From Lotus japonicus (taxonomy: Eukaryota; Streptophyta; Magnoliopsida; Fabales; Fabaceae), in assembly GCF_012489685.1 (NCBI RefSeq), contig NC_080045.1, forward strand, positions 5,275,001 to 5,339,000: a DNA stretch of 64,000 bases, given 5' to 3'. This document shows positions 33,730 to 46,825 of this stretch, one piece after another (the stretch's first letter is position 1; every line of letters begins with the position of its first letter). Made by a program: the position numbers and the translations under genes. The notes below the pieces were generated by a model. It was not told the origin of the DNA. It searched no databases and saw only the letters and a program-made list of their open reading frames with translations.

Positions 33730-35200
33730 TCTTAAACGTCCCTAGGCTGAAAATTTATGAGTCTCTTACACAACTCAGCTATACTAAGCCAAGGACACAG
33801 AATACCATTTTCAAGGGGCTTGATTTTACAGCAAAAAGGAAAGGGTTACGCATGACAAAGATATAGACAAACCTTATCTATAGCTTACAATAATTGACAC
33901 CTTGCTTTTTTAATTCAGTTGTCATTTTCACCTCTTCTACATAAACTATGCAGAGTGACTAGGCAGCAGTTGCACACAAAAATCTAATCTATATATTCTT
34001 CCTTTGATCTTTTTCAAAGAAATTTAAGTTGTATCTCCAATCAAATATAAACCAGAACATAAGGATTCTTTTGCTTTGTTTGAAAAGTATGAAATGGCAT
34101 CTTAGTCCTATTCATTTATTTAAACAGGTAAAGGAGAATTCAAGAGGAGAGTTAAGACAAATACTAATTAGGTATGATTTTCTACCTACAATCCACTGAT
34201 TGCATTGAAAGAAAGATACTTATGCAGAAGCCCTTTTTGTGAAGATTTTAAAATAATTTTTCTATGAACAAAATAAATTAAGCCAACTCACACATAATCA
34301 ATTCACAGATTGACAGTGGAACTGTGCAGGATTCTAAAGCACAAACTGTATGTAAAGGAAGCAATTAAATCAGAACAACTGAGACATCACTCATAATAGT
34401 TATTAGTTATTCATAGAAAATTGATTGCTGAATGGACAAAGCCAAAAAGTCGTTTAATAATTCAAAGCAGAGACGTTTGAGTCACAGCATATCCAACTTG
34501 AAGTTTGTTCTGCTTTTCTTTGGCTATTAGCTGGAATAGACCTACCACTTATTAATGCTAATAAGAGGTTAAACAACCTGCGTTCTATGCTTTATGTTTT
34601 GCTTGCAGACAAGTTTAATTGGATAGTTGTTGCCAGTGTAAATCGACGTTAGCATTCAGTTCGAGATGAAATGTGAAGATAACTTTTCTTATCGATTGAA
34701 ATTATAGTTTGTTCATGTTGCACTCAAGTGATATCCAAACTTACGTAAACAATTGAACAACATGGAGTTTTCGAGCACTTCAACAGTAATGTGGTAGGAA
34801 AAATAATTACATTTTGGCCTTGTCTACCATTCACTTGAACATTTCATCCTATTAAAACACACAATTGGGTCGCAAATAACACTTCACAAACAATAGAGTG
34901 AGATTATCTGTCATCTCAATACATAATCAAGTTTCACGGCTCTAATCATCCATGTCCCACATGGTACATTCAGTCAATTCTTACCTTGCTGGATATCTGT
35001 TGGAGGTCAGTATCATTCTTAAAATGATAATAATGGGAACGCTTGGACCATTCACCTTTCCTCAATCCTGATATCTCTTTCTAATACGGCCAATTGTTGT
35101 CTAATCAGGTTCAATCATAAACAGGTGAGTAAACAGAAAAATGAAATAATCACCAATCAAGAAGGAAAGTGAAAGATCTAATACTTATAAAAAATTGTGT
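33730..35200. repeat. Diverged copy of the subtilase upstream flank (left copy)
   Basis: Long patches align in the same order and orientation with 39590-42960. Examples are CTTAAACGTCCCTAGGCTGA (33734) with CTTAAACATCCCTACTAGGC (about 39640); ATATATTCTTCCTTTGATCT (33990) with ATATATTCTTCTTTGAACTT (39991); AGTCGTTTAATAATTCAAAG with AGTCGTTTAATCATTGAAAG; and GGGAACGCTTGGACCA (35036) with GGGAACGCTCTTGGACCA (42778). The offset at the start is about 5.98 kb. No coding sequence. Confidence 0.8.
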
Positions 35201-35917
35201 ATGATGGAATCTGATCTATGATTTGAGGTATCAAAGCTAAGGCATATATATCCATACATTTAAGTAAAAAAGTTAATGTAATTTTCAATGACTTTAACTA
35301 CCATGGACCAAGAAAAATCCAGTTCACATGGATTCCTTGCAAATTGGTTTCAACACATAATGAGCGTATTGAATTTAACATGTACAGATGTACTGAATGT
35401 TACATTTTAAAACAAGTAAGAGTATGGTTCATTATTGGACCAATTTTTAATATGATCCACCATGTCCATTTTCAATACATTATCTTAATTACATTGATCC
35501 ACTCAGGATAGGTTATTTAATAAGTTGGGGTGAATTAGACAACCCCTTTATATAAAAGATTAAACTTTAAAGTAAAAATCTTATGAAACATGCTGGACCT
35601 GAAAACAGAGCTGATTCAAGCTTTCATCTAGCCGAGTTTGCAAGCTAGCTAAACTTGTCTCCATCATCATTTCATCTGATTTTTGAACCATGGTCTGTAA
35701 AAGCTTATATCCCAAATTTCACTTCCTCATATGAACTTATTGACCAAGTTCTAAGTTCTTTCACATCGTTAGATATAAAATTAACGACTTAGTGCGTGTT
35801 TGAAAATCCTTCTACAATTGATTCTAAAGCCAGAATCAATTCAGGGGAGATGCTTCTTTGTAGCTTCTGAGCCGCAAAATTGATTCACACGAAAGAGAAG
35901 CAGAAGGTATCAAGTCA
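35201..35917. other. 3' flank of the subtilase gene
   Basis: No gene recognised. About 35791-35890 holds a MITE-like fragment (TTAGTGCGTGTTTGAAAATC, then ATTGATTCTAAAGCCAGAAT) near the end of the gene. Confidence 0.5.
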
Positions 35918-38900
35918 CTATGTCCATGTGATCGCGATTGGGCTAGCAACCCTATGCTTGCCATCAGACCAATACAGATAAGCAAAGCTCTTAGTACCAG
36001 AAGGCATTGAATTGCTTGTGAATGTCACAGTGTAGCTCTTCTTCTCATACAGTTCCTGGAACCTAAGTATCTGTGGTTCAACCGCAATCTTCACCGATGG
36101 TGACTGAGAAGACACAGAAGCTTTATATGTTCCTGGAGTTCCCACATTAGTGAGAGTCCTAGAGTATTTCACAGTAATTGGTGCATGAGAACCACCCCCT
36201 ATACCAGAAGCAGTTTCCAAAGGAACAGCAAAAGAAGGGTAATTGAAATCCTCCACCCTGTACTTCTTCTTTGGATCACATTTAAAGTCCCTCCTAGAAG
36301 CAAGCTTGATCTCTAGTGAAGTATAGTTCAAGGCACATAAGAAGCCAAGGTAGTCATCAACATTTGCATCATAGACCAAACCAGGATCAAGGGAAGCAAC
36401 AGGGTCCACGTGTCCGGCTCCGAAATCCAAGGGTGTGGCAGGTTTACCAGTTGCAACATCTTGAATGGTTTGTCCATTTTTGTAAGCTGTGTAAGACGTG
36501 GTCATGAGTGCAGACCTTATAGCAGCAGGGCTCCATTCAGGGTGAGATCCTTTGAGGATTGCAGCTAAGCCACTCACATGAGGGCATGACATGGAGGTTC
36601 CTGATATGATGTTGAAGCTCACATGTCTTGTGTCAACTGGTAAACCTGTTGGTCCAATTGCTCCAGTCCACCCAGCTAGGATGTTGACACCAGGAGCTAT
36701 GAGGTCTGGTTTGAGGATCTTTGGTGTTAGGCCATTTGGCCCTCTAGAGCTGAAAGCTGCAACCACTGGGGAAGGCTTAACCTGCAAATAAAAAAGATCT
36801 ATTCACACTAAAAATTCACCCACACGGGATAGAACATTGATAAATGAGAGATACGGTAACTGATTTCTGATTTCACAAGAAAAGAAGAATACAAACAATT
36901 GAGTTTCCATAAAATTGATTTTGAAGTGAACTATTTATGTTTGGATACAATTATGAAAAAAAAATAGTTTTTATAGGGTAATGCAGTGAAATCCGATTAT
37001 AAAATTTTAGATTTGATTATGATCGAAGTAGAACCTACTCTCTCTAGCATGTAGCTTTTCCAAAATGACTGATAAACATCTATGGTATGTTTGGAAATTC
37101 TTTCGCAAACCAAAGTAAAGTCAAAGTCATGGTTCACGGAAGTAAAAACTAAGAAAAGTTGCTTCTGTCCATCATAATTTTGATTTCACCGTGATTATTG
37201 AACAAATTTCCAAACATGCACTATATAATCCAAAAATTGATGTTACTCTATCATAACTGGTTATAAGGTTTCCCAACGTTGTACCAAACACACACAGATA
37301 GAACTAAAAATGCTGATAGAAATTTGATGGAAAAGAAAGTTGTCCTAAATGTATCAAAACACACCTGCAAATGGGTGCCTCCAAACACAAGTTTTGCTGT
37401 GGGATTGCGAGAGGAGAAAACATAGTCTTTCAAAGCTTTGCTGGATCTTTCGCCCAAAGCTGCTGCAGGGAGGAGGTGAGAGTCAGCAACCAGCTCTTCC
37501 CCAAATTCTTCATTGTTTGCTAAGATCATACCAATCCCTCCAGCCCTCTTCACCACTAGACCCTTTTCCACCCTTGCATTCCCTCCTCTCTCACATATCA
37601 CAATTTTGCCTAAAACCTTTGAAGGAACTAGAGAATCTGGTAAGCAAAGATACCCAACAGAGAAGTTGCTAGCATTACCAGCATAGACAAGTGGCAGAGG
37701 AGAATCAGACAAGGGTTTTCCTCTGTAAAGAGAAGCCCCGGTGTGTGTGATATTGTTTCCAAGTGTGATGTATGCAGGGAAATCACGGTCTATGGTTCCA
37801 GCACCCACAGTGGTTATCCATGGTGCTGTGTTGGAAAGGCTTGAAGGACTTGGTCCACCGTTTCCTGCAGAAGTGGACACTAGAATCCCATGGGAATTGG
37901 CAGTGAAAGCTCCAATTGCAATGATGTCTCTGAAATAGTCCGCTGAGCTTCCCCCAATAGACATTGATATGATGTTAACACCATCTTCAATGGCCTTGTC
38001 GATTCCAGCAGCTATGTCGGAGGAGAAGCACCCACCTAGCCAGCACACCTTATAAGCTGCAACACGCGCTTGTGTGGCCATTCCTCTCGCAGTCCCGGAA
38101 GCTAGCCCAAAGAGGCTAGCTCCCGCGACTGCAGAGCCTGCTGCTGTTGTTAAAGTGTGGCTTCCATGTCCATCATCGTCCCTCGCTGATCTTGATTCTG
38201 TGCTTACATCAATGGGTCCAAGAGTTGCTTCATACCCTTTAAAGGCGCGAAAATTTAGCACATTAAGTAAAATTAATAGTCATTAGTAGGAAAAGACACT
38301 AAAAATTTTATGGATGGTGAAAATAACATTTGAATACCTTTGGAGAAAAACCTTGCTCCAATGAGTTTCCTATTGCAGCTTGATGAGTTCATGTTGTTTC
38401 CAGCTTCACACTGGCCTTTCCAAGTGCTCGGCACCGGGCTGAGACCAGTGTCGTCCAAGCTTTTCAGCTCGGGCCACACACCGGTGTCGAGCACCCCGAT
38501 AACCACCTGACTCTGCTTGTCAGAGCCAGGTGATAAAGTTGTGGTTTTCTTTAGCAACCCGAGGAACTCTGGGGTTCTGGTTGTGTGGAGCTCGTACCTG
38601 ACTTCAGGGGAAACAGAGAGAACCCCTGGTTGTTCTGCAAGTGTTTCTGCTTCTTGGACAGTTAGCCTTGTGGAGAAACCGTGAGCTACGTGTTTGTAAG
38701 TGTAGAGAATCTCTGCGGATTCTGATACTGATTGGAGTGAAGAGTCAAACCAGTGTTGGTGATCGTTGAAAGTTGCTGGCATGGTGGACTTGTCCATGTG
38801 AATTATGTATGTTTTTTTTGCTTGCTGTGCTGTTTTCTTTTCTGCTATGGTGTAGCTGCTGCAGAAAATTAGCAGAAGAAGCAAAGCAGATTGAAGGAGC

Positions 38901-38920
38901 TGGAAAATTGGCATCTTCAT
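35918..38920 (-). CDS. Subtilisin-like serine protease (SBT1 type), 772 aa
   Basis: Minus-strand exons: 38920-38338, 38236-37365 and 36781-35918. The product is a secreted plant subtilase. It has a signal peptide (about residues 1-26, LLQSALLLLLIFCSSYTIA) and an inhibitor I9 prodomain (about 36-115, KKTYIIHMDKSTMPATF). The S8 catalytic domain has Asp145 (VVIGVLDTGVWPE), His218 (DDDGHGSHT), Asn320 (STSAGNGGPS) and Ser548 (ISGTSMSCPHVSG). A PA insertion lies near 350-470 and a C-terminal fibronectin-III-like domain near 660-772. All four active-site residues are present and the length is normal. The His motif reads GHGSH, where GHGTH is more usual. Closest in character to the SBT1.4-1.8 group acting in the cell wall. 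The frame begins MKMP; the internal Met3 is an alternative start. Confidence 0.95.
37083..37221. mobile_element. MITE in the second intron of the subtilase
   Basis: Inverted ends TGGTATGTTTGGAAATTC and, from the other strand, GTGCATGTTTGGAAATTTG. It belongs to the same end family (GTGCATGTTTGG) as the MITE at 16352-16472. The target duplication is unclear. Confidence 0.55.
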
Positions 38921-39021
38921 CTGATTTCTATGCTGTGTCTCGAGCAGTTTTGGTAAATTGAATCGTTTGGTTCCTCTGGTTTTGCCTTCAGAGATGCAGG
39001 GATTTGAGTATGTATGATTGG

Positions 39022-39120
39022 AGTGTTGTAACCAGGCAGATATATATATATCTTTATTATTACTTGTACGTGAATTTGGAACCTTACCATTGATAGTGTT
39101 GTATCCAGGCAGATATATAT
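39022..39120 (-). repeat. 26-bp direct repeat upstream of the subtilase
   Basis: AGTGTTGTA(A/T)CCAGGCAGATATATAT occurs at 39022-39047 and 39095-39120, 73 bp apart. Each copy carries a TATATATA tract, so one may hold the TATA box of the minus-strand gene about 100-200 bp before its ATG. Confidence 0.7.
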
Positions 39121-39589
39121 ACCATTTACCTTTAGGTAAATTCTGTGTACCATGAATTTTTTTTGCGTACGATACCCCGACTAGATGAAATTGTGAAATT
39201 GAAGGGCGGAGAAAGAGAGAAGATTAGATCTTTTAGCTTTGGTTGAAATCTTAGACGTCATGCCGGTTGTTGCAGCTCTTTTTAAGTCAGAATCTAGTGG
39301 AAAAAGTGGAAATGTATGCGATGTAAGAACAAGATATGAAAATTGGTGTTTGGCGAACGATAAGATAATCAGATAATCTACTAAAACGCTCATGAATGAT
39401 GGTGCTAGAGGCTTTTAGAAGTTAAAAAAATTGGAGATAAAGAGGTTTTACATCATTTAAGGTACTGTACCCTCATTTAAATTAAGGTACTACAACAAGC
39501 ACCAATATGATGGATTTAATGTCTGTAAGAAAAAAAGGTGTGATGGATTTAATGAGTTGTTACAAGCAATTGATGATTTAATATTGCAG

Positions 39590-42500
39590 GTAGGTAGCCT
39601 ATTGAATTCCTTAAGCCTTGTTATAATTCCCATGCTTAAACATCCCTACTAGGCTGAACTTTTTTACCAGTGAAGTTGCACATTTTAGCTTAACTATTTA
39701 GCTAAAACATCTATGATATAGTTAAAATTATGATGGACATAATGCATCAATTTGATTTCAGTGATTTTCAAACATACCTTGTGAGTGAGAGAGAAACAAG
39801 TCTCTTTATTTTGCAACACAAAAGAAAAAGTTACTAAGACCAAGATAGACAAAATTTGTTCTTCAATAATTGACACTGCTTTCTTTTGAGTTTAGTTTTT
39901 TCTTTTAGTTCAGTTGCATCTTTACTCGATCTATACATTAATTATATAGAATGACTAGGAGTAGGAAGCACTTGGACAAAAATCTCATCCATATATTCTT
40001 CTTTGAACTTTAATTTGGACCAAAGGAAATTTAAATTGTATCTCCCAACAGAGGGATTCTTTTGCTTTATGACTACTATGGTCAGGTTGGGCGTGTAAAA
40101 TGGAGATTGGGTCCCATTCAATTATTTAAGCTGCTAAAGCAGAAATAACAAGGAAAAGTTTAGAAAAATGCTAATTAGGTAAAAAATTCTACCTACAATT
40201 CACTTATTTTCCACGAAAAGGAAGATATTAAGCAAAAGATTTCTTGAAAAATTAAAAAAAACTAATAACAATAAAGTAAGCCAACACAATATGCACCTAA
40301 TCAATCCACAGATTTAGTGCAAGTTTAAAAGCTTTTCAATAATTGATTCAGTGCAAGTTTAGAAGCTTTTCTATAATTAATTCTAAAGTTAGATTTAGTT
40401 ACAAGAAGGAACTAATGTAAATAATTTCTAGAAACAGTCTGTACTCTGTAGTGTGTAGGCCAAGCAACAGAGTCTGTAGTGCGTCCCCTTACCATGGCTG
40501 CTTCCCCTCCATCTCTGGCCACTGACACTGAGGATGATATTTTAGTAAATTTAAATTTTAACTACAATGAATCTCAATCATTTAATTGTAAATTGTCATA
40601 TCTAATGGTTGTATTTTACATAAATGGACTACCATGCTAGACAAAACCATTAGTTATGGGGTAAAAGTTTTAGAGAAGAAAATGGATTGTTGAATAGACA
40701 AAGTCTGCCTAAAGTCGTTTAATCATTGAAAGTAGAGACTTTTGAGTGATAGCTTATCCATCTCGAAACTTGTTTGTGGTGCTTTTCTCTAGCAATTAGC
40801 TGGTTTAATGGACCTACCACTTAAGTTAAGCAACCTGTTTTCTATGCTTAGTGTTTCCCTTGTAGTCAAGTTTATGACAATTACCAATGTTGTGTTTTCA
40901 AGCACTTCAACAATAACTGGAAAGCAAAATAAACAAGTTTTGATTGCAGTTTCAGCCAAATAAACACAATAAGTTGCATCATCTCAGCACTATACCTGGA
41001 AAAAGAACATCTAAAGTGAGCTTATATGTAAAATAAAGAAGTATCAATAAGTAGTTTTTTTAATGGACGACATTGATGAAATCACAAGACACATAGGGAG
41101 CCAGTTTGCTTAGAGCTTGTTTGATTGCAGTTTTATTTTCTATATTTAAAAATTATTTTTAGAAAGTGCTTTTAAAAACTGTTTTTTCAAAATAAAAGAA
41201 GAAAAAAAATGTTTGAATGAGATGTTTTCAATATTTAAAAACTATAATTTGAAAACTAAAAACAGAAATAGATATCTATGATGTGTACTGGTATTTTAGT
41301 TTTAAAAATTAAAAATAAGAGTTTCTGAAAACAAGTTGTGACAAACAGATTTTAAAATTTTATAGTTTTTAAAAACAGAAAACAGTTTTTAAAAACGTTT
41401 ATTAATCAAACAGACCGAGTATTTTTTTAAACAATTTTCTTTTTTGTACAACTAGTAAGTACTCCATGCAATGCACACAGTTCTTAAATAATACTTTTGA
41501 AATATTATTATGTTTTATGTCTGTAACACATATAGATTGAGCCACATAAAATTAAAATTATATAATAAAGCTTTTAAGGAAATTGAAATAAACATAAATG
41601 TGTGCCAAACTTTATAAACTTTCTTGTAACAATAAAAACTTTATTAAATTTCTATAATAATCATAGTCACGTAAAAAAACATAGGAAAAAAAAAGTCACT
41701 TAAAAAGAAAATTAACTAAACATTACAAATTAAAGCTTGGGTTATTTTTTTTGTTTTATTACTTTTAAAAGAATACTTAATTCAAAATAATGATTTGAGG
41801 ATGAAAGAGGAGGTTTTGATGAAAGACTAATTTGAGGAGAGGAGGTTTCTAATTAAATAGTTATTTTTTATTTTCTTTAAAAAATGTTGTTGCGCTTTAA
41901 TGAGAGAGTGAGTTTTTGTGAGGAGTGTCTCATTGATCAGAATGAGAAGAGGGTGGATTAAAAAACTTATTGGTTAAGGTATTTTAGTTTTCAAAACTAT
42001 TTGTTATTCTAGAATAAAAAAATCGGAACAAATCTTCTTTTTTATTGTCTTGACAAAGTTGATAGTCGTTATACTAATTTGTCGCTCACACTGCACTAAG
42101 AGAATTTCTAAAGTTGTTTTTAAATTAATATTAATATGATCAAACATATTTATTAAAAAAAAATTGTTTTGAAAATCAGTTCTTTTCAACATTATTTTTT
42201 TTATTTTCAACATTAGAATAATTTTTTAAAAAACATAATCAAACAACATACCTAGACTCTCCAATGACTCTCCAATAGGTATATCATTACTTTCTCACTT
42301 TATAGATAAAACTAAAATTTTAGGAGTTTTATTCAAATTTTGGATTGAGGCAGAGAACAAATTCTCTTACATACTACATTAAATTTCTTGAGCGGTGCAT
42401 TTGAAGAAAGATTTGTTGAGAGATACTTACCCGCTTAATATTATCTCAGAGCCTTGAGAGAATCAGTTTCATAGTTGTTGACCGTAAAAATACCTTAAAA

Positions 42501-42960
42501 ACGAAAGTATATTAAAGTCAATCCTTAACGTGGTAGATATTTATTGTATAATATCAATTTTAAAACATGCTAACACTAACTACACCCTAATTACAATTAT
42601 TTCTCTCCTTCTGTCCCGTTGCATCACTTCATATTTAACATCTATCATATCTTTATTTTCTCTAAAATTTCTAATCTCAATTTAGGTATAAACTCCTAAT
42701 TGGGGGTCTACAACACGTTTTGGTTTATTGGAGTTCAGTATCATTCCAAAAGCAATCACCGATGAGTGAGAAAAATGGGAACGCTCTTGGACCACTCTTC
42801 ATGATTCTTCAGTTTTGATATCTCTTTTAGTAATGGGCCACATTCCACAAGCTGTCGGATCAGTTTCAACTTTCAATCATGAACAAGCGAGTTAGCAAAA
42901 AAGATAAAAATGAAACTAAAGAATCACCATGAATGAAAGAAAAAAGAACTGATACTACAT
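39590..42960. repeat. Subtilase upstream flank, right copy of a diverged duplication
   Basis: Homologous in patches to 33730-35200. It is longer because of extra sequence at about 40900-42700, including a MITE-like palindrome. About 40310-40375 also contains a 50-bp tandem duplication (AGTGCAAGTTTAAAAGCTTT and AGTGCAAGTTTAGAAGCTTT). No gene recognised. Confidence 0.75.
41113..41418. mobile_element. AT-rich palindromic MITE-like element
   Basis: Inverted ends GAGCTTGTTTGATTGCAG and, from the other strand, CGGTCTGTTTGATTAATAAAC. The interior is nearly all A/T with repeated TTTAAAAA in both orientations. The target duplication was not identified. Confidence 0.4.
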
Positions 42961-43869
42961 GTAAGGATTAAATTAACTGTATGATTCCTTGCTAATTAAT
43001 GGAACCTAATCAATCTTTGCTTTGATGTCTTAAGTTAAGCCCCACCTAATTAATGAAATCTAATCTTTCCTTTCATCTCTTAAGTTAAGCCACACATATA
43101 TATAATATATTATCCATCAAGAAAATGATTCTGATGTTCCTCCCACTAAATTAATGTGTTATGTGTATTTCAATTTCAAACAATAAATGTATAACTAATT
43201 TATAGAAAGCAGCTGCCGGCAAAGATTTATAAATGTATAACTACTAATTTTATAATGCACTAGTACTTTTATAAAAGGATAAATAATTAAAATTAAAATA
43301 TCTAGTATTTTAGTATTTTTTTATCAATGAAATAAAAAGACAAACTACATTATACCAGCACAACAGAGACTGGAAAGAAAATACCTCTAATATGTTGGAC
43401 AATTGATTTAGAGTACCCTCTTTACCATGGGCAAGTCATCCATAGCTACTTTGAGGGAAGCCAGCTCCTCATATGACTTTGTTGAATGTTGGTGTCACAG
43501 AGTCTGTGCCTTCCATACCACCACAGGGCTAGTCATTCTTGGGCAGATCCCGCTCCTAAACATAAGGGATGAGGGCACCTGGGTATGTTACAAAAAGGGA
43601 AGGCATATCCTCAATCTATGTAGATGATTCAACAAGGTAGACTGAAGCAACTCGTCGATCAACTATCACCACATCGTTGCCAATAATAGCATAGCAATCA
43701 AACTAGTGCATTTCATTCCCTCTCTTTTATGTATCTTCTCAAGAGTGTCTCTACTAGCAGATTAAGTCAGGTGGTTTAGGAGATTCTTTAGAGACCTTCG
43801 CCGAAAGAGAAGAGGACCGCTCGCTTCACTTGTGTATCCTTTTGGCATATTGGAGGGGCTCGCCTTTAT
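42961..43869. other. Intergenic, no gene recognised
   Basis: 43390-43870 is less AT-rich and may be the 3' flank of the LINE relic next to it. A 66-codon open frame starting at 43427 shows no similarity I recognise. Confidence 0.45.
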
Positions 43870-44290
43870 ACTAGAGTGGGGGGTCGAGCATCAACCACCT
43901 GAACATGAATAGGCAGCAGAATCAACTCACTAGGCGACAAAGACCATCTATGAAGACCAACCTAACAACGCAAACCAATCAAGGCATTTATTCGTAGACA
44001 TATTAGCCTCTCTTCAAACATGGTGGAAAGAGAAACGCTAGGGACAAGTAGAAATATCAACAATATCCAACATCACACCTTCTAGATGAAACATCAGAGG
44101 AGGGACTCTAACATCCACCAAGTTACTCTTGCACACGACATGGCGATAACCTAAATCCTAAGCTAGAAGAAGACTATGCTTGATGACCAAGAGTTATACA
44201 GCGAGAGTACATGAACCAAAAGAGGACCCTAAGAAGCCTCCCAGCCAAGTCGCAAAAGCATAGCGCAGTTGACCAACAAAGCCATTTTGT
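43870..44290 (-). pseudogene. LINE RNase H relic
   Basis: On the minus strand, around 44170-44130, the frame reads DLGYRHVVCKSNLVDV, matching the RNase H motif of plant LINEs (LGYRxVxxESDxLxxV). Further on, near 44040-43980, another frame reads FHHV, a stop, then REANMSTN, CLDWFALLGWSS, like the C-terminal REAN..AD..AKLG signature. Stops and frameshifts interrupt it. It may derive from the same family as 32571-33545, but the two are 10 kb apart. Confidence 0.6.
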
Positions 44291-46025
44291 TGGCCCTGCA
44301 CTTATGTTGTATTTTAGTATGTGCACAAGATTTTTCTAAAGATATTGATATTTTAAATATGAATTATAATTAAATATTTTTAAACGTCATATATATAGTA
44401 GATTTGAAATGGAAAAATAAATTTTGCATTTTTTTTCCAGTTACATTTGAAGAGCTACTAAAAGCGCCAAATCAATAACGAGATCGTAACACAACAACTG
44501 AATCAAGTTGGAAGAAGGGAACTTCCAAAATCGCAACAGGCTCCCATCTTGTGTTGCTTGTCTTGCCAAGGCGCCAACAACCAAATTGCTCTCACAAAAA
44601 ACATAAATGATATAAATTTTCCATTCCCGAAATGACGTGCTTCTAAATGATATTAAAGTATATTTTTAAATTTATAATAAAAATATATAATAGGCTTAGT
44701 AAAAGTATTATTCCCTTAGTTTTATCGTCAAGTAATTTTAGTCCCTAATAATACCTAAATGCTCCTCCATTTTGCTTCAAGTTCCCAAACTAGTTTTAAG
44801 ATCATTTTATTAACCATTCCTAAGTCCTAACTATTGCATAATGTTATTTTAAGTAGATACATATAAGTCTATAAAACATAAAATGGTAGGATGTCCATGA
44901 CGTGTGGGTAAAACTAAGTGGAAGTTAGAATGATGTTAAGAAAATAACCAATGAATTGTGATTAGGGGTGAAATGTCATTCAAACCCCAGAGCTAGCTTT
45001 TATAATGAATCCCCGGTTCATCACATATTTCATCCCAATTTACAAAAAAATTATTAGTTTTTTTTTATCTTGAAATATGTGCTAATGTCCGTATGTATTG
45101 CCGCAACAAATAACTAAATAACTTGAAATTTATATGTTCAACATTAGTAGCTATCAGGTCACATTACCAGCCATATATAACATGAACAAAATCATTTGGA
45201 ACCATTTCCAGAAGGCGTCTTTTGTTGAGAAGGAACCAAACTACAAGAAAGAACCTTGAAGACGCTCCGCTAACCGACCATGGTGTCTTGGAGGCTAATG
45301 GACTGACCCGACCCAACCGATTACTGGCTTGAGCACATGAGAAGATCAGGTCATGGAGGCATCAGCTTCCCTCTTTAGGCACACAAGTTAACCGAAGCAC
45401 TGCAGCATGCGCCTTTCGAGGAATTTAGGGATCCTGACATGTACTAATATTTGATTGTATCACAATAGAAATGGGGAGAGACAGACTGAAACAAGAGAGA
45501 TGATCTAGGCTAACAAAGGGGAAGGGATTACAGCACTTTTATGTGTAGAAAGTTAGATATTTGATTAGTGTATAGTAAAGGGTTTTGGCAACTACGGAAC
45601 ATATGCACACTTGTATTTTAGAGGCTGAGTCTTTTTGGTTCTATCTCAACTGCCTAGAGTTTATGATGTGAACAATATGCATAATCAGGTCCAACAGTAC
45701 CAACATGGTAGCAGGTGGCTGGCTCATCGCAGACAACGATGGCAAAGACAAGATCGGTGAGTGACTGAGATGCATAGGAGGGTGAAGAAGGAATACATGG
45801 AAAATGACAATTTTGTATTCTAAAAATTTTAATCACAACCATTCAATTTCATAATATTATATTTATGGTAATTTTTATGCATTTCCATAGTCCAATTTTT
45901 CAATAGACCATATTGAACAAACTTCAATATATACTCACACTCACTTTTGTTTATAAAAAAAAAAAAAAAAACTCATACTCACTTTTTCATCTATCTCAAT
46001 TACACTTTTTTCTTTGCTCAAGAGA
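44291..46025. other. Intergenic, no gene recognised
   Basis: About 44450-44600 has a weak minus-strand similarity to LINE RNase H (CESNLVVGALARQA), too slight to call. 45200-45500 is less AT-rich but unassigned. A poly-A run lies at about 45956-45970. Confidence 0.4.
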
Positions 46026-46149
46026 AGGGTAGCTTACTTGGTGAGCTAAGAGAAATGAAGAGATTTGCAGGGTGAGTGGTCAAGGTTCAAGCCCTAACGA
46101 AGGAACTAATTTACTAACAATTAACAACTAACATTTGCCTCTAAAAAAA
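46026..46149 (+). mobile_element. tRNA-derived SINE
   Basis: An A box-like TAGCTTACTTGGTGAGC (46030-46046) and a B box GGTTCAAGCCC (46084-46094) are spaced as in a tRNA-type RNA polymerase III promoter. A tail follows with ATTAACAACTAACATTTGCC and an A-run (46143-46149). Target duplications are not evident. Confidence 0.65.
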
Positions 46150-46825
46150 TATCACGTTTCTTAATTTTTTTAATCTTGGTCTTTATTATGGAGGTGATGA
46201 ATAAAAGACTAGTGCTATTTAACAACACACCCTACTTTGAAAAGGACATATTAATATTATAAACTACAGATTGCTGGAAGAATATACAAGAAATTCAACG
46301 ATATTATATATATTCACTATAGCAGACTTCAGAACCATATATTAACAAGAATTTACCGCAACACCAATACCAGAATGAAAATCCAAAGATAGCAAATGTA
46401 ACAACAGTTTTGGATGGCCGTATTTCACAGTACTAAGAATTTAAAAATAGGTGCTTTAAATTGGACTAGTTTGGTATACTGGCAAAAGATAGCATGACCA
46501 TATTTACCTCAAATGGACACAGGAGTAAGATAAGATTAATAAATTAGTTTCAACAACCAGGAAGAGCACGTAACCTTTGGCAGCACATAAAAGATCATAT
46601 TTACATTCTTTTATTTATGAACAATAAATATATGGATATATTAGCGGTTTGATATTGAAGAACACGTCATAATCAGCACATGGTCTACGCAACATAGGAG
46701 AAAACAAACAGCCCAAGAACCTTGCATACTTCGAACAAGCTTACATTCTTGGAATCAATCTTCATTTTGCTGAAATAAATGCAGGAATATGTCCCGTCGC
46801 GCGGGATATAAGCAGAGAGATGACA
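46150..46825. other. 3' flank of the ACBP3-type gene
   Basis: No gene recognised; probably includes the 3' untranslated region of the minus-strand gene. Confidence 0.45.

Noticed and set aside
46790..46815. Hairpin CCCGTCGCGCGGG as a second Helitron end
   Set aside because: No CTRR tetranucleotide at the required distance on either strand; it falls in the probable 3' region of the ACBP3 gene.
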